Assembly: GCF_934660935.1 (NCBI RefSeq) | Contig: NZ_CAKUIH010000003.1 | Coordinates: 130,800-194,799, forward strand | DNA: 64,000 bases | Reading direction: 5' to 3' | Source: an uncultured Parolsenella sp. | GTDB taxonomy: Bacteria > Actinomycetota > Coriobacteriia > Coriobacteriales > Atopobiaceae | Shown: in pieces, positions 52,861-60,756 of the stretch | Layout: each line of letters begins with the position of its first letter | Position numbering within the stretch: the first letter of the stretch is position 1 | The notes under the pieces: generated by a model | Seen by the model: the letters and a program-made list of their open reading frames with translations, nothing else | Told to the model about the DNA's origin: nothing | Database searches by the model: none | Made by a program: the position numbers and the translations under genes

Positions 52861-53052
52861 GTTGGTCTCCCTTATTAGTCGGCCCCGAGCGTCTGCCGCT
52901 CGGGTCACCGATTGCGCCAACGTAACAGAGGGATAGTCCGTTATGGCCGAGGTTTCGGCGAGGGAGACGCGATGCCCGATAGAAGGGATTTTTCGAGCCA
53001 ACAGGCACATCTTGCCGAGAAGAACCGGCGCGCCGAGGCGGCGCCACGCGAG

Positions 53053-53712
53053 CTAGCGCGCCCGGCGGGCCGCCTTGCGCTCGTCGCGGCGCTCGTGGCG
53101 CTCAATCGTGGCCTCGGCGGCGGAGAAGCGGCAGCCGCAGTAGTTCTGACGATACATGCCCAGCTCGCGGCTCTCGGTCGTGGCCTTGGGATAGAGCGGA
53201 CGCCAGTCGCGCACGATGGGCGTGAGCCCGTTCGCCGCGGCGAGTCGCTCGAGGATCTCGGTGCAGTCCTCGAAGAGCTGGTAAGGCGACACGGCCAGCG
53301 TGGTGGAGACGTGCGAGAAGCCCAGCTCGCGGGCCACGCGGCATGCGGCATCCAGGCGGATCGTGTAGCAGGCGCGGCAGCGCGGCACGCGGTCGAAGCC
53401 ATGGGGAGCAACGACGCGCTCCCAACGTTCGCGGCCCTCGGCCGGGGTGAGCGCGGAGTTGACGCCAGATCCAGCACCGCGCTCGCAGCGAACCACGGCG
53501 ATGCCCGCGATGTCGGCCCACGTCAGAAGCGTGGCGAGACGCAAGTCGTGCTCGGCGACGGGTTGGATGTTGGGATTGTCCCAGAGGATGACGGGCTCGA
53601 AGCCCTCATCGCGGAGGCTCGCGACGGGCTCGAGCGAGCAGGGGCCGCAGCAGGCGTGAAGCGCCAACGGCACGCGGCCGGTCTCCTGCGCGATGTGCTC
53701 GATGTCAATCAT
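53053..53712 (-). CDS. queH: Epoxyqueuosine reductase QueH
   Basis: Reduces epoxyqueuosine to queuosine in tRNA, the QueG-independent route. 219 residues with all QueH cysteine motifs: HACCGPCS near the N-terminus, RCRACYTIRL in the middle and YRQNYCGCRFS towards the C-terminus, which bind the metal and iron-sulfur centres. The ATG overlaps the stop of a small upstream ORF (ATGA). With tgt and queA it completes tRNA queuosine synthesis from preQ1. Confidence 0.95.
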   Translation of the reverse strand: MIDIEHIAQETGRVPLALHACCGPCSLEPVASLRDEGFEPVILWDNPNIQPVAEHDLRLATLLTWADIAGIAVVRCERGAGSGVNSALTPAEGRERWERVVAPHGFDRVPRCRACYTIRLDAACRVARELGFSHVSTTLAVSPYQLFEDCTEILERLAAANGLTPIVRDWRPLYPKATTESRELGMYRQNYCGCRFSAAEATIERHERRDERKAARRAR

Positions 53713-53993
53713 GTCAGCCCTCCCCCGTCGGCGCCGGAACGTTCATGCGAGTCGAGCGCGCGCGTTACCCGCTGTGCCACGTTGCGCGTCACCGCGCGCC
53801 CCGCCGGCATCCGCGAGTCCACCCGCGCGGCGACGCAGTACACCTCCGCACGCACCGTCCATTCAAGACCTCCATCATCGCAGAGGCGTTCTCGTAAAGC
53901 ATCCATCAAATTGGGAACGACGGCGTAAAGCCAGCGTAAGCCGTTTCTTTCAAGTCTGTAAACGACGGACTCCCGAAATATTTCTGTAACCAA
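53709..53993 (-). CDS. Small ORF coupled to queH (uncertain)
   Basis: A 94-codon frame from TTG 53993 ends in an ATGA overlap with queH. A perfect TATAAT (minus, 54007-54002) lies so close that a transcript would begin at or just before the TTG, so translation would be leaderless or start later (ATG 53906, without a clear ribosome-binding site). The second half (WTVRAEVYCVAARVDSRMP to the end) has GC-rich codon use like neighbouring genes; the first half does not. No family recognised. Confidence 0.35.
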   Translation of the reverse strand: MVTEIFRESVVYRLERNGLRWLYAVVPNLMDALRERLCDDGGLEWTVRAEVYCVAARVDSRMPAGRAVTRNVAQRVTRALDSHERSGADGGGLT

Positions 53994-54013
53994 CCCGCGC
54001 GATTATACGAGCA

Positions 54014-54108
54014 TGCGCGGTGTGCAGAGGGGTTTTACCCTTCCTCCCTTCCCTCTCCGCAGACCGCACGCAAGGGCGCCCGGCTCCAGTCCCCGGGCGC
54101 CTTTTTTT
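54014..54108 (+). ncRNA. Candidate small RNA with intrinsic terminator
   Basis: A plus-strand promoter TTTCTG (53981-53986) - 17 bases - TATACG (54004-54009) leads into about 95 bases without an ORF. These form a stem-loop (TGCGCGGT with ACCG-CGCA, enclosing AGAGGG with CCCTCT, about 54014-54071), then a 9-bp perfect GC hairpin (54075-54083 with 54093-54101) and TTTTTTT. No upstream plus-strand gene exists that would need this terminator. Confidence 0.55.
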
Positions 54109-54270
54109 GCGACGAGTGAGGCTTAACGCGTCGTTTGGCTCACAAGCCAGCGCACCGGAGCGAGCCCAGTGCGATGCCAAGACCGCAATGCAACGGTCAC
54201 CACCTACTCGTGCCGCGACCATTACTCGAATCGCTAGGACATCACGGGGCTCCTTTGGGAGCCTCATTTG

Positions 54271-54570
54271 ATGTCGTCCTCCTATTGTTTCCGGTTTGTT
54301 ACACTGTGCAGCGTTCACGCGCAAGAGCGTAGCTGCTCGTTCGCCCTCAGGTACACGTGCAGCGATGGTTTTAACGAGAACGACCTCCGCCTCTTCACCG
54401 ACGCCCTCAACGAGCGACTTACCGAGGGCGACACCTATACCACACTCGCCATCCTCGCAAACGAGGGCGACCACTGGGAGCACCCCACGCAGGTGGCCCA
54501 CTCGTCTACAGCGCGCAGACGTTCTTGGGAGCGCCCTCGAGCCAGGCGAGGACGTTGCCGAACTCGATGA
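54271..54570 (+). CDS. Possible small or truncated gene
   Basis: 99 codons from ATG 54271 with GGGAG 9 bases upstream. The middle (GFNENDLRLFTDALNERL, then EGDTYTTLAILANEGDHWEH) uses GC-ending codons like real genes here and reads like a folded protein. The last 25 residues are Arg/Ser-rich because they run antisense into the hydroxyacid dehydrogenase gene. It could be a gene fragment whose end was lost. No family recognised. Confidence 0.3.
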   Translation: MSSSYCFRFVTLCSVHAQERSCSFALRYTCSDGFNENDLRLFTDALNERLTEGDTYTTLAILANEGDHWEHPTQVAHSSTARRRSWERPRARRGRCRTR

Positions 54571-55462
54571 CGGCGCGGCGCTCCATGGCCTCCTCGGTGA
54601 GATACGCCACATGAGGCGTGAGCACGCAGTTCTTGGCGGAGGCGAGCACATAGCTTTGAGGCAGCGGCGGCTCCATGTCGAAGACGTCGATACCGGCACC
54701 AGCGAGCTTGCCAGAGTTCAGTGCCTCGGCAAGCGCATCGTTGTCCACGATCGGGCCGCGCGCGCAGTTCACGAGCACGGCGCCGTCCTTCATGCGCGCG
54801 ATCTTATCGGCATCAAAGAAGCCGCGTGTCTCGGGCGTGAGCGGCAGATGGAGGCTCACGATGTCGGACTCGGCGAGAAGCTCCTCGAGGCTCGCGAACT
54901 CGATGCCCGCCGCCCTGGCCGCCTCGCTCTCGTGGCGCGCATAGCCCAGCACGCAGGCGCCAAACGCGCCAAACAGCCTCGCCGTGGCGCACCCGATGTG
55001 GCCCGTACCCACGATGCCCACGGTCTTGCCAGAGATCTCGCGTCCCATGAGGCCGGCCGACGTGCCGCCCGCACGCGTCGCTGCATCCGCCAGCACGACG
55101 TGGCGCAGCACATCGATCGCGAGGCCCACCGCGAGCTCCGCCACGCTCACGTCAGAGTAGCCGGCGCAGTTGCACACGGTGACGCCCCGCTCGCGGGCCG
55201 CGTCGAGGCCCACGTGGTCGATGCCCGTGAACGCCACGGCGATCATCTTGAGCGCGTCAGCGCCGCGCACGACCTCGGACGGATAGGGATTGTTGGCGAT
55301 CATGACCACATCGGCGCCGGCAGAGCGACGGGCGAGCTCGGAGGCGTCCGTCGTCTTCTCGGGCCAGTAGGCAAACTCGTGGCCGGCCTCCTCGATGGGA
55401 TGCGCGAGCTCGCGGACGCGCGCCTCGGGGATGCCGAGCGGCTCGAGCAGGGATACCTTCAT
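54506..55462 (-). CDS. D-2-hydroxyacid dehydrogenase
   Basis: 318 residues. NAD-binding loop GIVGTGHIGCATARLFGAFG, catalytic Arg in NCARGPIVDNDALAEAL, catalytic Glu in FDMEPPLP and catalytic His in LTPHVAYLT. NAD-dependent reduction of a 2-keto acid such as glycerate, phosphoglycerate or a longer keto acid is expected; the substrate is unclear. It lies 85 bases after gatB, but a terminator separates them. Confidence 0.9.
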   Translation of the reverse strand: MKVSLLEPLGIPEARVRELAHPIEEAGHEFAYWPEKTTDASELARRSAGADVVMIANNPYPSEVVRGADALKMIAVAFTGIDHVGLDAARERGVTVCNCAGYSDVSVAELAVGLAIDVLRHVVLADAATRAGGTSAGLMGREISGKTVGIVGTGHIGCATARLFGAFGACVLGYARHESEAARAAGIEFASLEELLAESDIVSLHLPLTPETRGFFDADKIARMKDGAVLVNCARGPIVDNDALAEALNSGKLAGAGIDVFDMEPPLPQSYVLASAKNCVLTPHVAYLTEEAMERRAVIEFGNVLAWLEGAPKNVCAL

Positions 55463-55507
55463 TCGATCGTCTCCTTACGAGGGAGCCCGCCACGGGGACG
55501 GGTGCCG

Positions 55508-55541
55508 CAAAAGGAAGGCGCCCGCCTGGGGACGGGCGCCC
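55508..55541 (-). terminator. Intrinsic terminator of gatCAB
   Basis: GGCGCCCGCC pairs with GACGGGCGCC (55518-55541) and is followed on the minus strand by TTCCTTTTGCGG. It lies just after the gatB stop. Confidence 0.75.
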
Positions 55542-55547
55542 GAAGCG

Positions 55548-57209
55548 CTACATCTGGGAGAGCTTCTCGCTCAGCAGCTGGTTGAAGAGCTTGGGGTTAC
55601 CCTTGCCGCGGCTCTCCTTCATGCACTGGCCCACGAGGAAGCCGACGACCTTGGTGTTGCCGCCGCGATACTGCTCTACCTGCTCGCCACAACGCGCGAG
55701 CACGGCGTCAACCACGGGCTCGAGCGCGCCGGTGTCGCTCACCTGGCGCATGCCGCGCTCGTCGACGACCTTCTCGGGGTCAAGGTCGGTGCCGTTGACC
55801 GCGTCGAGCACTTCGCGCGCCTGGGCGAACGAGATAGCATCGCCCGCGAGCAGGGCGCTCAGGCTCGCGACCTGGGCAGGCGTGAGCGCGTCATAGCCGG
55901 GCACAAGGTTCACCATGACGTTACCCACGGTGAGTATGGCCTTCTCCGGCACGAGCTTGCAGGCCTCCTCGAAGAACTCCGCCGTCACGGGGTCGCCGGC
56001 AATCTGCTCGGCGTCCGCGCGCTTGAGGCCGTACTGCTCGCAGAAGCGGTCGCGCTTGGCATCCGGCAGCTCCGGGATCTCCGCGCGGCACTCGTCGATG
56101 AACTCGTCCGTGAGGTCGAACGGGGCGAGGTCCGGGTCCGGGAAGAGACGGTAGTCATCCGCCGTCTCCTTCACACGCATGACGACGGTGCGCTTGCGGC
56201 TGGGCTCCCAGTGGCGCGTCTCCTGGTAGATGACGCCGCCCTCCTCGAGGACCTCGGCCTGGCGGCAGATCTCGTACTCGAGGCCGTCGTGCAGGGCCTT
56301 GAAGGAGTTGAGGTTCTTGAGCTCGGTCTTCGTGCCGAGCTTAGTCTCGCCGCGGCGGCGCAGGCTGACGTTGCCGTCGCAGCGCATGGAGCCCTTCTCC
56401 ATCGAGCAGTCAGAGATGCCCAGCGTCAGGAACACGCGGCGGAGCTTCTCCATGAACAGGCGCGCCTCCTCGGGCGTGCGGAGGTCTGGCTCGGTCACGA
56501 GCTCGATGAGGGGCGTGCCGCAGCGGTTGTAGTCGACGAGGCTCTCCGTCGCGCCGCCAATGCGACCCTCCTCGCCGCCCACGTGGACCATCTTGGCGGC
56601 GTCCTCCTCCATGTGGATGCGCAGGATGCGGATGGGCACGGTGTAGGAGCCGTCCTCCGCGCGCTCGGGAAGCACGAGGTTGGCGGTGTCGTAGGTGCCC
56701 TGGCTCGAGGCCTTGGGGCGGGCGGCGCCGCCCTCGGGCAGGTGGTCGCTCATGGCGGTCGAGAGGCCCACGGCGTTGGCGCTGGCGCTGGCGAGGCTCT
56801 GGGCCTCGGCCTCGCCGAAGGCGCACTCCGGGCGCTCCGCGGCACCACGACCGGTGACCTCGAGGTTGAGGTGGCCGTGCATGCAGAAGGCGACGGGACC
56901 CTGCGTGGTCTGGAAGTTCTTGGCCATGTCGGGATAGAAGTAGTGCTTGCGGTAGAACATGCTGTGACGCATGATCTCGCAGTTCGTGGCCAGGCCCGCC
57001 TTCACGATCGACTGGATGGCGCGGCGGTTGGGCACAGGCAGCGCACCCGGAAGACCCAGGCAGACGGGGCACACGTTAGTGTTGGGCTCGTCGTCATGGG
57101 ACAGGTGGCAGTTACAGAACATCTTCGTGTCGAGCGTGGTGAGCTCGGTGTGGATCTCGAGGCCGATCACGGCCTCCCAATCCTGGAGAACGTCGGCGAG
57201 CTTTTTCAT
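55548..57209 (-). CDS. gatB: Asp-tRNA(Asn)/Glu-tRNA(Gln) amidotransferase subunit B
   Basis: tRNA-binding and kinase subunit of GatCAB. Conserved features: WEAVIGLEIHTEL, NVCPVCLGLPGALPV, RKHYFYPDMAKNFQTTQ, DYNRCGTPLIELVTEPD, SMRCDGNVSLR, DDYRLFPDPDL and the C-terminal YqeY-like region. The 553-residue length exceeds the usual roughly 475: an extra block of about 70 residues (about 120-190, rich in Ala/Ser) sits between HGHLNLEV and VPIRILRIHMEED in the cradle domain. It overlaps gatA by 4 bases. Confidence 0.95.
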   Translation of the reverse strand: MKKLADVLQDWEAVIGLEIHTELTTLDTKMFCNCHLSHDDEPNTNVCPVCLGLPGALPVPNRRAIQSIVKAGLATNCEIMRHSMFYRKHYFYPDMAKNFQTTQGPVAFCMHGHLNLEVTGRGAAERPECAFGEAEAQSLASASANAVGLSTAMSDHLPEGGAARPKASSQGTYDTANLVLPERAEDGSYTVPIRILRIHMEEDAAKMVHVGGEEGRIGGATESLVDYNRCGTPLIELVTEPDLRTPEEARLFMEKLRRVFLTLGISDCSMEKGSMRCDGNVSLRRRGETKLGTKTELKNLNSFKALHDGLEYEICRQAEVLEEGGVIYQETRHWEPSRKRTVVMRVKETADDYRLFPDPDLAPFDLTDEFIDECRAEIPELPDAKRDRFCEQYGLKRADAEQIAGDPVTAEFFEEACKLVPEKAILTVGNVMVNLVPGYDALTPAQVASLSALLAGDAISFAQAREVLDAVNGTDLDPEKVVDERGMRQVSDTGALEPVVDAVLARCGEQVEQYRGGNTKVVGFLVGQCMKESRGKGNPKLFNQLLSEKLSQM

Positions 57210-58729
57210 GCGAGCTCACCCCCCTTCCCAGCGAAGTCAGGAGCGACGGCGAGCGCGGGCGAGCCGTCCGCGCGGCCCGCGGCGGTGGCAGCGCCCTTCT
57301 CCACCGCACGCGCGAACGTGAGCAGGCGGCGGTCCTGGAACGCCGGGCCCACGAGTTGGGCAGACGTGGGCAGGCCGGAGTCCGCGCCCAGGCCCAGCGG
57401 CACCGAGACGCCGCCGTTGCCGGCGATGTTGATGCTGATGGTGTAGAGGTCCGACAGGTACATCTGCGTGGGATCGGAGATCTCGCCGAACTTGAACGCC
57501 GTGCGCGGGCTGGCCGGCATCAGGATGACGTCAACCTTCTCGTAGGCGGCGGCGTAGTCGCGCGTGATGAGGGTGCGCGCCTTCTGAGCGGCGAGGTAGT
57601 ACTTCTCGTACACGCCGCTCGAGAGCAGCCAGGCGCCAAGCATCTGGCGACGCTTGGCCTCCGCACCGAAGCCGTGGGCGCGAGAGAGCGAGCTCTGCTC
57701 GGCCAGGGTGGCGCAGTTAGGCTCCTGGTAGCCGTAGCGCACGCCGTCGAAGCGGGCGAGGTTGGAGAAGGCCTCGCAGGGGCCGAGGACGTAGTAGGCG
57801 GCGATGGCGGCGTCGAGGTTGGGAAGTTCCACCTCGACGAGCTCGGCGCCCTGCTCGCGCAGGGACTCTGCGGCGGCGGTGACGGCGGCCTTGACCTCGG
57901 CGGTGAGGCCGTCTGCCTCCATGAGGGCGGGGATGATGCCGACACGCTTGCCGGCGACGCCGTCCTCGAGGTGCTCCGTGAAGTCGACCGGGCAGTCCTG
58001 GCTCGTAGAGTCCTTGGGGTCGCGGCCGGGGCCGACAAGCGCGTTCATGGCGAGGGCCACGTCCGCGACGCTGCGACCGAAGGGGCCAACCTGGTCGAGC
58101 GAGGAGCCGAACGCCACGACGCCATAGCGGCTCACGGCGCCGTACGTGGGCTTCATGCCCACGACGCCGCACAGGCTCGCCGGCTGGCGGATCGAGCCGC
58201 CGGTGTCAGAGCCCAGCGCGAGCGTGACCTCGCCAGCAGCGACGGCCGCGGCCGAGCCGCCCGAGGAGCCGCCCGGCACGCGCTCCGTGTCCCACGGGTT
58301 GTTGGTGCGGTGGAACGCCGAGGACTCCGTGGAGGAGCCGAAGGCGAACTCGTCCATGTTGGCCTTGCCGATGGGCAGACAGCCCGCGTCGAGCATGCGC
58401 TGGACGCAAGTGGCGGTGTAGACGCTCTCGTAGTTCTCGAGCATGCGGGAGGCGCAGGTGGTGCGCGTGCCCACGAGCATCATGTTGTCCTTGATGACCA
58501 GCGGCACGCCGGCGAGCGGCGGCAGGGGCTTGCCTGCCGCGCGGTCCGCGTCGATGCGGGCGGCGGCGTCGAGGGCGAGCTCGGCCGAGACCTGGAGGAA
58601 CGCCTGAACGGCTCCGTCGCGGGCCTCGACGGCGTCAAGCGCGGCGCGGGCGACCTCGGTCGCGGTGAAGTCACCGGCGGAAACGCCCGCGGCGATCTGC
58701 GCCGCGGAGAGGGTGTCGAGGGTAGCCAT
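57206..58729 (-). CDS. gatA: Asp-tRNA(Asn)/Glu-tRNA(Gln) amidotransferase subunit A
   Basis: Amidase that releases ammonia from glutamine for GatB. 507 residues with the amidase Ser-cisSer-Lys triad: VIKDN (Lys), GSSGGSAAAVAAG (cis-Ser) and GSDTGGSIRQPAS (nucleophilic Ser). It is between gatC and gatB, overlapping gatC by one base and gatB by four, so the three subunits are made in step. Confidence 0.97.
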   Translation of the reverse strand: MATLDTLSAAQIAAGVSAGDFTATEVARAALDAVEARDGAVQAFLQVSAELALDAAARIDADRAAGKPLPPLAGVPLVIKDNMMLVGTRTTCASRMLENYESVYTATCVQRMLDAGCLPIGKANMDEFAFGSSTESSAFHRTNNPWDTERVPGGSSGGSAAAVAAGEVTLALGSDTGGSIRQPASLCGVVGMKPTYGAVSRYGVVAFGSSLDQVGPFGRSVADVALAMNALVGPGRDPKDSTSQDCPVDFTEHLEDGVAGKRVGIIPALMEADGLTAEVKAAVTAAAESLREQGAELVEVELPNLDAAIAAYYVLGPCEAFSNLARFDGVRYGYQEPNCATLAEQSSLSRAHGFGAEAKRRQMLGAWLLSSGVYEKYYLAAQKARTLITRDYAAAYEKVDVILMPASPRTAFKFGEISDPTQMYLSDLYTISINIAGNGGVSVPLGLGADSGLPTSAQLVGPAFQDRRLLTFARAVEKGAATAAGRADGSPALAVAPDFAGKGGELA

Positions 58730-59031
58730 TACTGATCACCTCCGAGGATGGACGGCACGCGGAAGTAGCGGTCGCGCGCACTGGGGGCGTCGAGCAGGGC
58801 GTCCTCGATCGAGAGGCCCGGCGCCACGACGTCCGCGCCCATGACGTTGGAGAGGTCTCCGATGGGGTGGAACGTGGGCGGGACGTCAGCCTCGCCATAC
58901 TGAAGGACGGGCTCGAGCACGCCCGTGATGGCGCCGTTCATGTACGCCGTCATCTCGGTGAGCTCTTCGTCCGTGAGGGCGATGCGGGCGTAGTCCGCGA
59001 TGCCGCACACGTCGCGTTCGCTTAGTGCCAT
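58729..59031 (-). CDS. gatC: Asp-tRNA(Asn)/Glu-tRNA(Gln) amidotransferase subunit C
   Basis: 100 residues, the usual size. It starts ALSERDVCGIADYARIALTDEEL and has the family's V(V/A)APGLSIEDALLDAPSARDRYFRVP tail that wraps GatA. ATG 59031 with GGGAGG 4 bases upstream is chosen over a start four codons further out. First gene of gatCAB. Confidence 0.95.
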   Translation of the reverse strand: MALSERDVCGIADYARIALTDEELTEMTAYMNGAITGVLEPVLQYGEADVPPTFHPIGDLSNVMGADVVAPGLSIEDALLDAPSARDRYFRVPSILGGDQ

Positions 59032-59147
59032 GTGGCCTCCCATGCCAATTTGGTTAACCCTGTCATTCTATGGCAGGTTGCGGACGTCAAGTGCGAGCGG
59101 GCGCGATTGTGTCAGTACGGTAACAGTTCGGGGCGAGGGCGGCACGT

Positions 59148-59300
59148 CCTAGCTCGCGTGCACGCGCCCGGCCGCGGCCACCAGCGCAGCGCCCGTAAGT
59201 ACGACCGAGGGCGGCAGCCACCGGGAAGCCCTAGCCCTCGCGCACGCGCCTGGCTACGGCCACCAGCGCAGAGCCCGTCAGCGCGACGAGAGCTGCCGCC
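59148..59300. repeat. Untranslated duplicate of the MFS gene 3' end
   Basis: The last 70 or so bases of the MFS gene, including its TAG stop (59231), are repeated in degenerate form 81 bases further on (copy with TAG at 59150). Read on the minus strand the copy would end VVLTGAALVAAAGRVHAS, parallel to the real end VALTGSALVAVARRVREG. Confidence 0.7.
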
Positions 59301-60424
59301 GAGACGAGCACCGCCTGCACGCCAAACGCATCCGCAAGCATCGGCGCCGCGAGCAACGGCAGCGTGCCCGACACGCTGATGCCCACGCGCATGAGCGCGC
59401 TCACGCTGCCGAGGTGGCCCAGCTCGCAGTTGCGCTGCGTGAGCGTCACACGCAGGGGCATGATCAGGCCGTTCGCTGCCCCGAGGACGAGCTGGCCGGC
59501 GGCGGCGCACCACACGAATGGCGTCGCCGTGTAGAGCACGGCACCCAACCCTTCCGCCACAAGCAGGCCGCACAGCGCCGGCAGCGTCACGCGGCGTGCG
59601 GGCACGCGGGCGGCAAGCAGCGAGCCTACCGTGGCGCCCACGCCCACGATCGCCGTGAGCCATCCCATCCACTCGGCGCCCACGCGCAGCACGTCTCGAT
59701 AGAAGAGGCTCTCGAGCGAGTCGAACGCGCCAAAGCCGAGGTTCCCCAGGAAGCACACGGCAAACAGCACGATGAGCGCCGGGCTCGCCACCGTGGTGCG
59801 CACGCCATTCGCCACGCGCGCAAGCAGGGAGGGCACGGTCTGCCCGCTGTCCTGTGGGCGCTCGAGACGAACGCGTTCGCGAAGGCGCAGCGCAACGAGC
59901 ACGCCAAGGACGGACGTCACGGGCAGCACGGCGAACACGAGGCGGTTGTCGGTCACGTCGGCGATGGCGCCGGCAAACAGCGGTCCTGCGATGACGGCAA
60001 CGAACGTCACCACGCTGTTGAGCGAGTTCACGCGCGCGAGCAAGGCCTCGTCGTTCGTGAGATAGCGAGGAAATGTCTCGACGGCTGTCGATGCCGCGGC
60101 GCCGGCAAGTCCCGTCACGATTGCCACGACCAGCAGCGACGCCATGCAGACGGGCATGGCGAACACAACGGCGAACGCGGCGAGCGGCAGCGCCAAAGAC
60201 GCCACGAGCACGATCCTCGGCCCCGCAGCGTCAATGAGGGCGCCGGCAGCCGAGTACCCCACAAGCATCACGACATTCATCACGAACACGAGCGCCGAGA
60301 CCTCTGCCGCGCCCGCATCCAGCACGTAGGTGGCGCAGCCGATGATGCCCACAAAGTAGGTCGCCTGGAACCCCAACTGGTTGAGAAAACACGCTGCGAC
60401 AAGCCGCCTAAACGTCGCGTCCAC
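59231..60424 (-). CDS. MFS transporter
   Basis: 397 residues with about twelve hydrophobic segments and the expected loop pattern (AGALIDAAGPRIVL after TM2; two six-helix halves joined by RLRERVRLERPQDSG). No substrate motif recognised; similar to EntS/macrolide-efflux-type exporters. GTG 60424 is chosen because GGAGGG lies 6 bases upstream. The frame is open to 60607, but that part is repeat-derived sequence (AAAILHAGESLSVHKRY) also found at 62.5 and 63.8 kb. Confidence 0.87.
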   Translation of the reverse strand: MDATFRRLVAACFLNQLGFQATYFVGIIGCATYVLDAGAAEVSALVFVMNVVMLVGYSAAGALIDAAGPRIVLVASLALPLAAFAVVFAMPVCMASLLVVAIVTGLAGAAASTAVETFPRYLTNDEALLARVNSLNSVVTFVAVIAGPLFAGAIADVTDNRLVFAVLPVTSVLGVLVALRLRERVRLERPQDSGQTVPSLLARVANGVRTTVASPALIVLFAVCFLGNLGFGAFDSLESLFYRDVLRVGAEWMGWLTAIVGVGATVGSLLAARVPARRVTLPALCGLLVAEGLGAVLYTATPFVWCAAAGQLVLGAANGLIMPLRVTLTQRNCELGHLGSVSALMRVGISVSGTLPLLAAPMLADAFGVQAVLVSAAALVALTGSALVAVARRVREG

Positions 60425-60530
60425 GAGCAGCCCTCCACTTGAGCGTTCATTTCTCGACGCATTGTAGCGCGAGGCCGTTGCCGACCATGCCGCAACGACA
60501 CCGCCATTCGCAGCGATACCGCCATTGTTG

Positions 60531-60605
60531 TAGCGTTTATGCACGCTCAGCGACTCTCCAGCGTGCAAAATCGCCGCAGCATCCGTGTCGTCGTGCCGAA
60601 ACGCC
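60531..60605. repeat. Hairpin repeat family, locus 1
   Basis: TAGCGTTTATGCACGCTCAG (60531-60550) is followed by AGCGTGCAAAATCGCCGC (about 60560-60577), forming a GCACGCT/AGCGTGC hairpin. The 20-base segment recurs exactly at 62517-62536. Confidence 0.75.
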
Positions 60606-60678
60606 ACACCAACCGCCCCGTCTACCTCGACAAATCACATAATCGACAACCTCAGCCAAGTATTTCTTAATTCTAGAG

Positions 60679-60707
60679 TTAATTCCGGTTAACTAGTGGT
60701 ATATATC
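60679..60707 (+). promoter_or_regulatory. Promoter of eno
   Basis: TTAATT (60679-60684) and TATATC (60702-60707) are 17 bases apart in an AT-rich island, about 50 bases before the eno start. This is the likely vegetative promoter. Confidence 0.55.
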
Positions 60708-60756
60708 TACAAGGGAAACAACGAGGCCGCCCGGCCCCAGTCAGGAGGTAACACGT

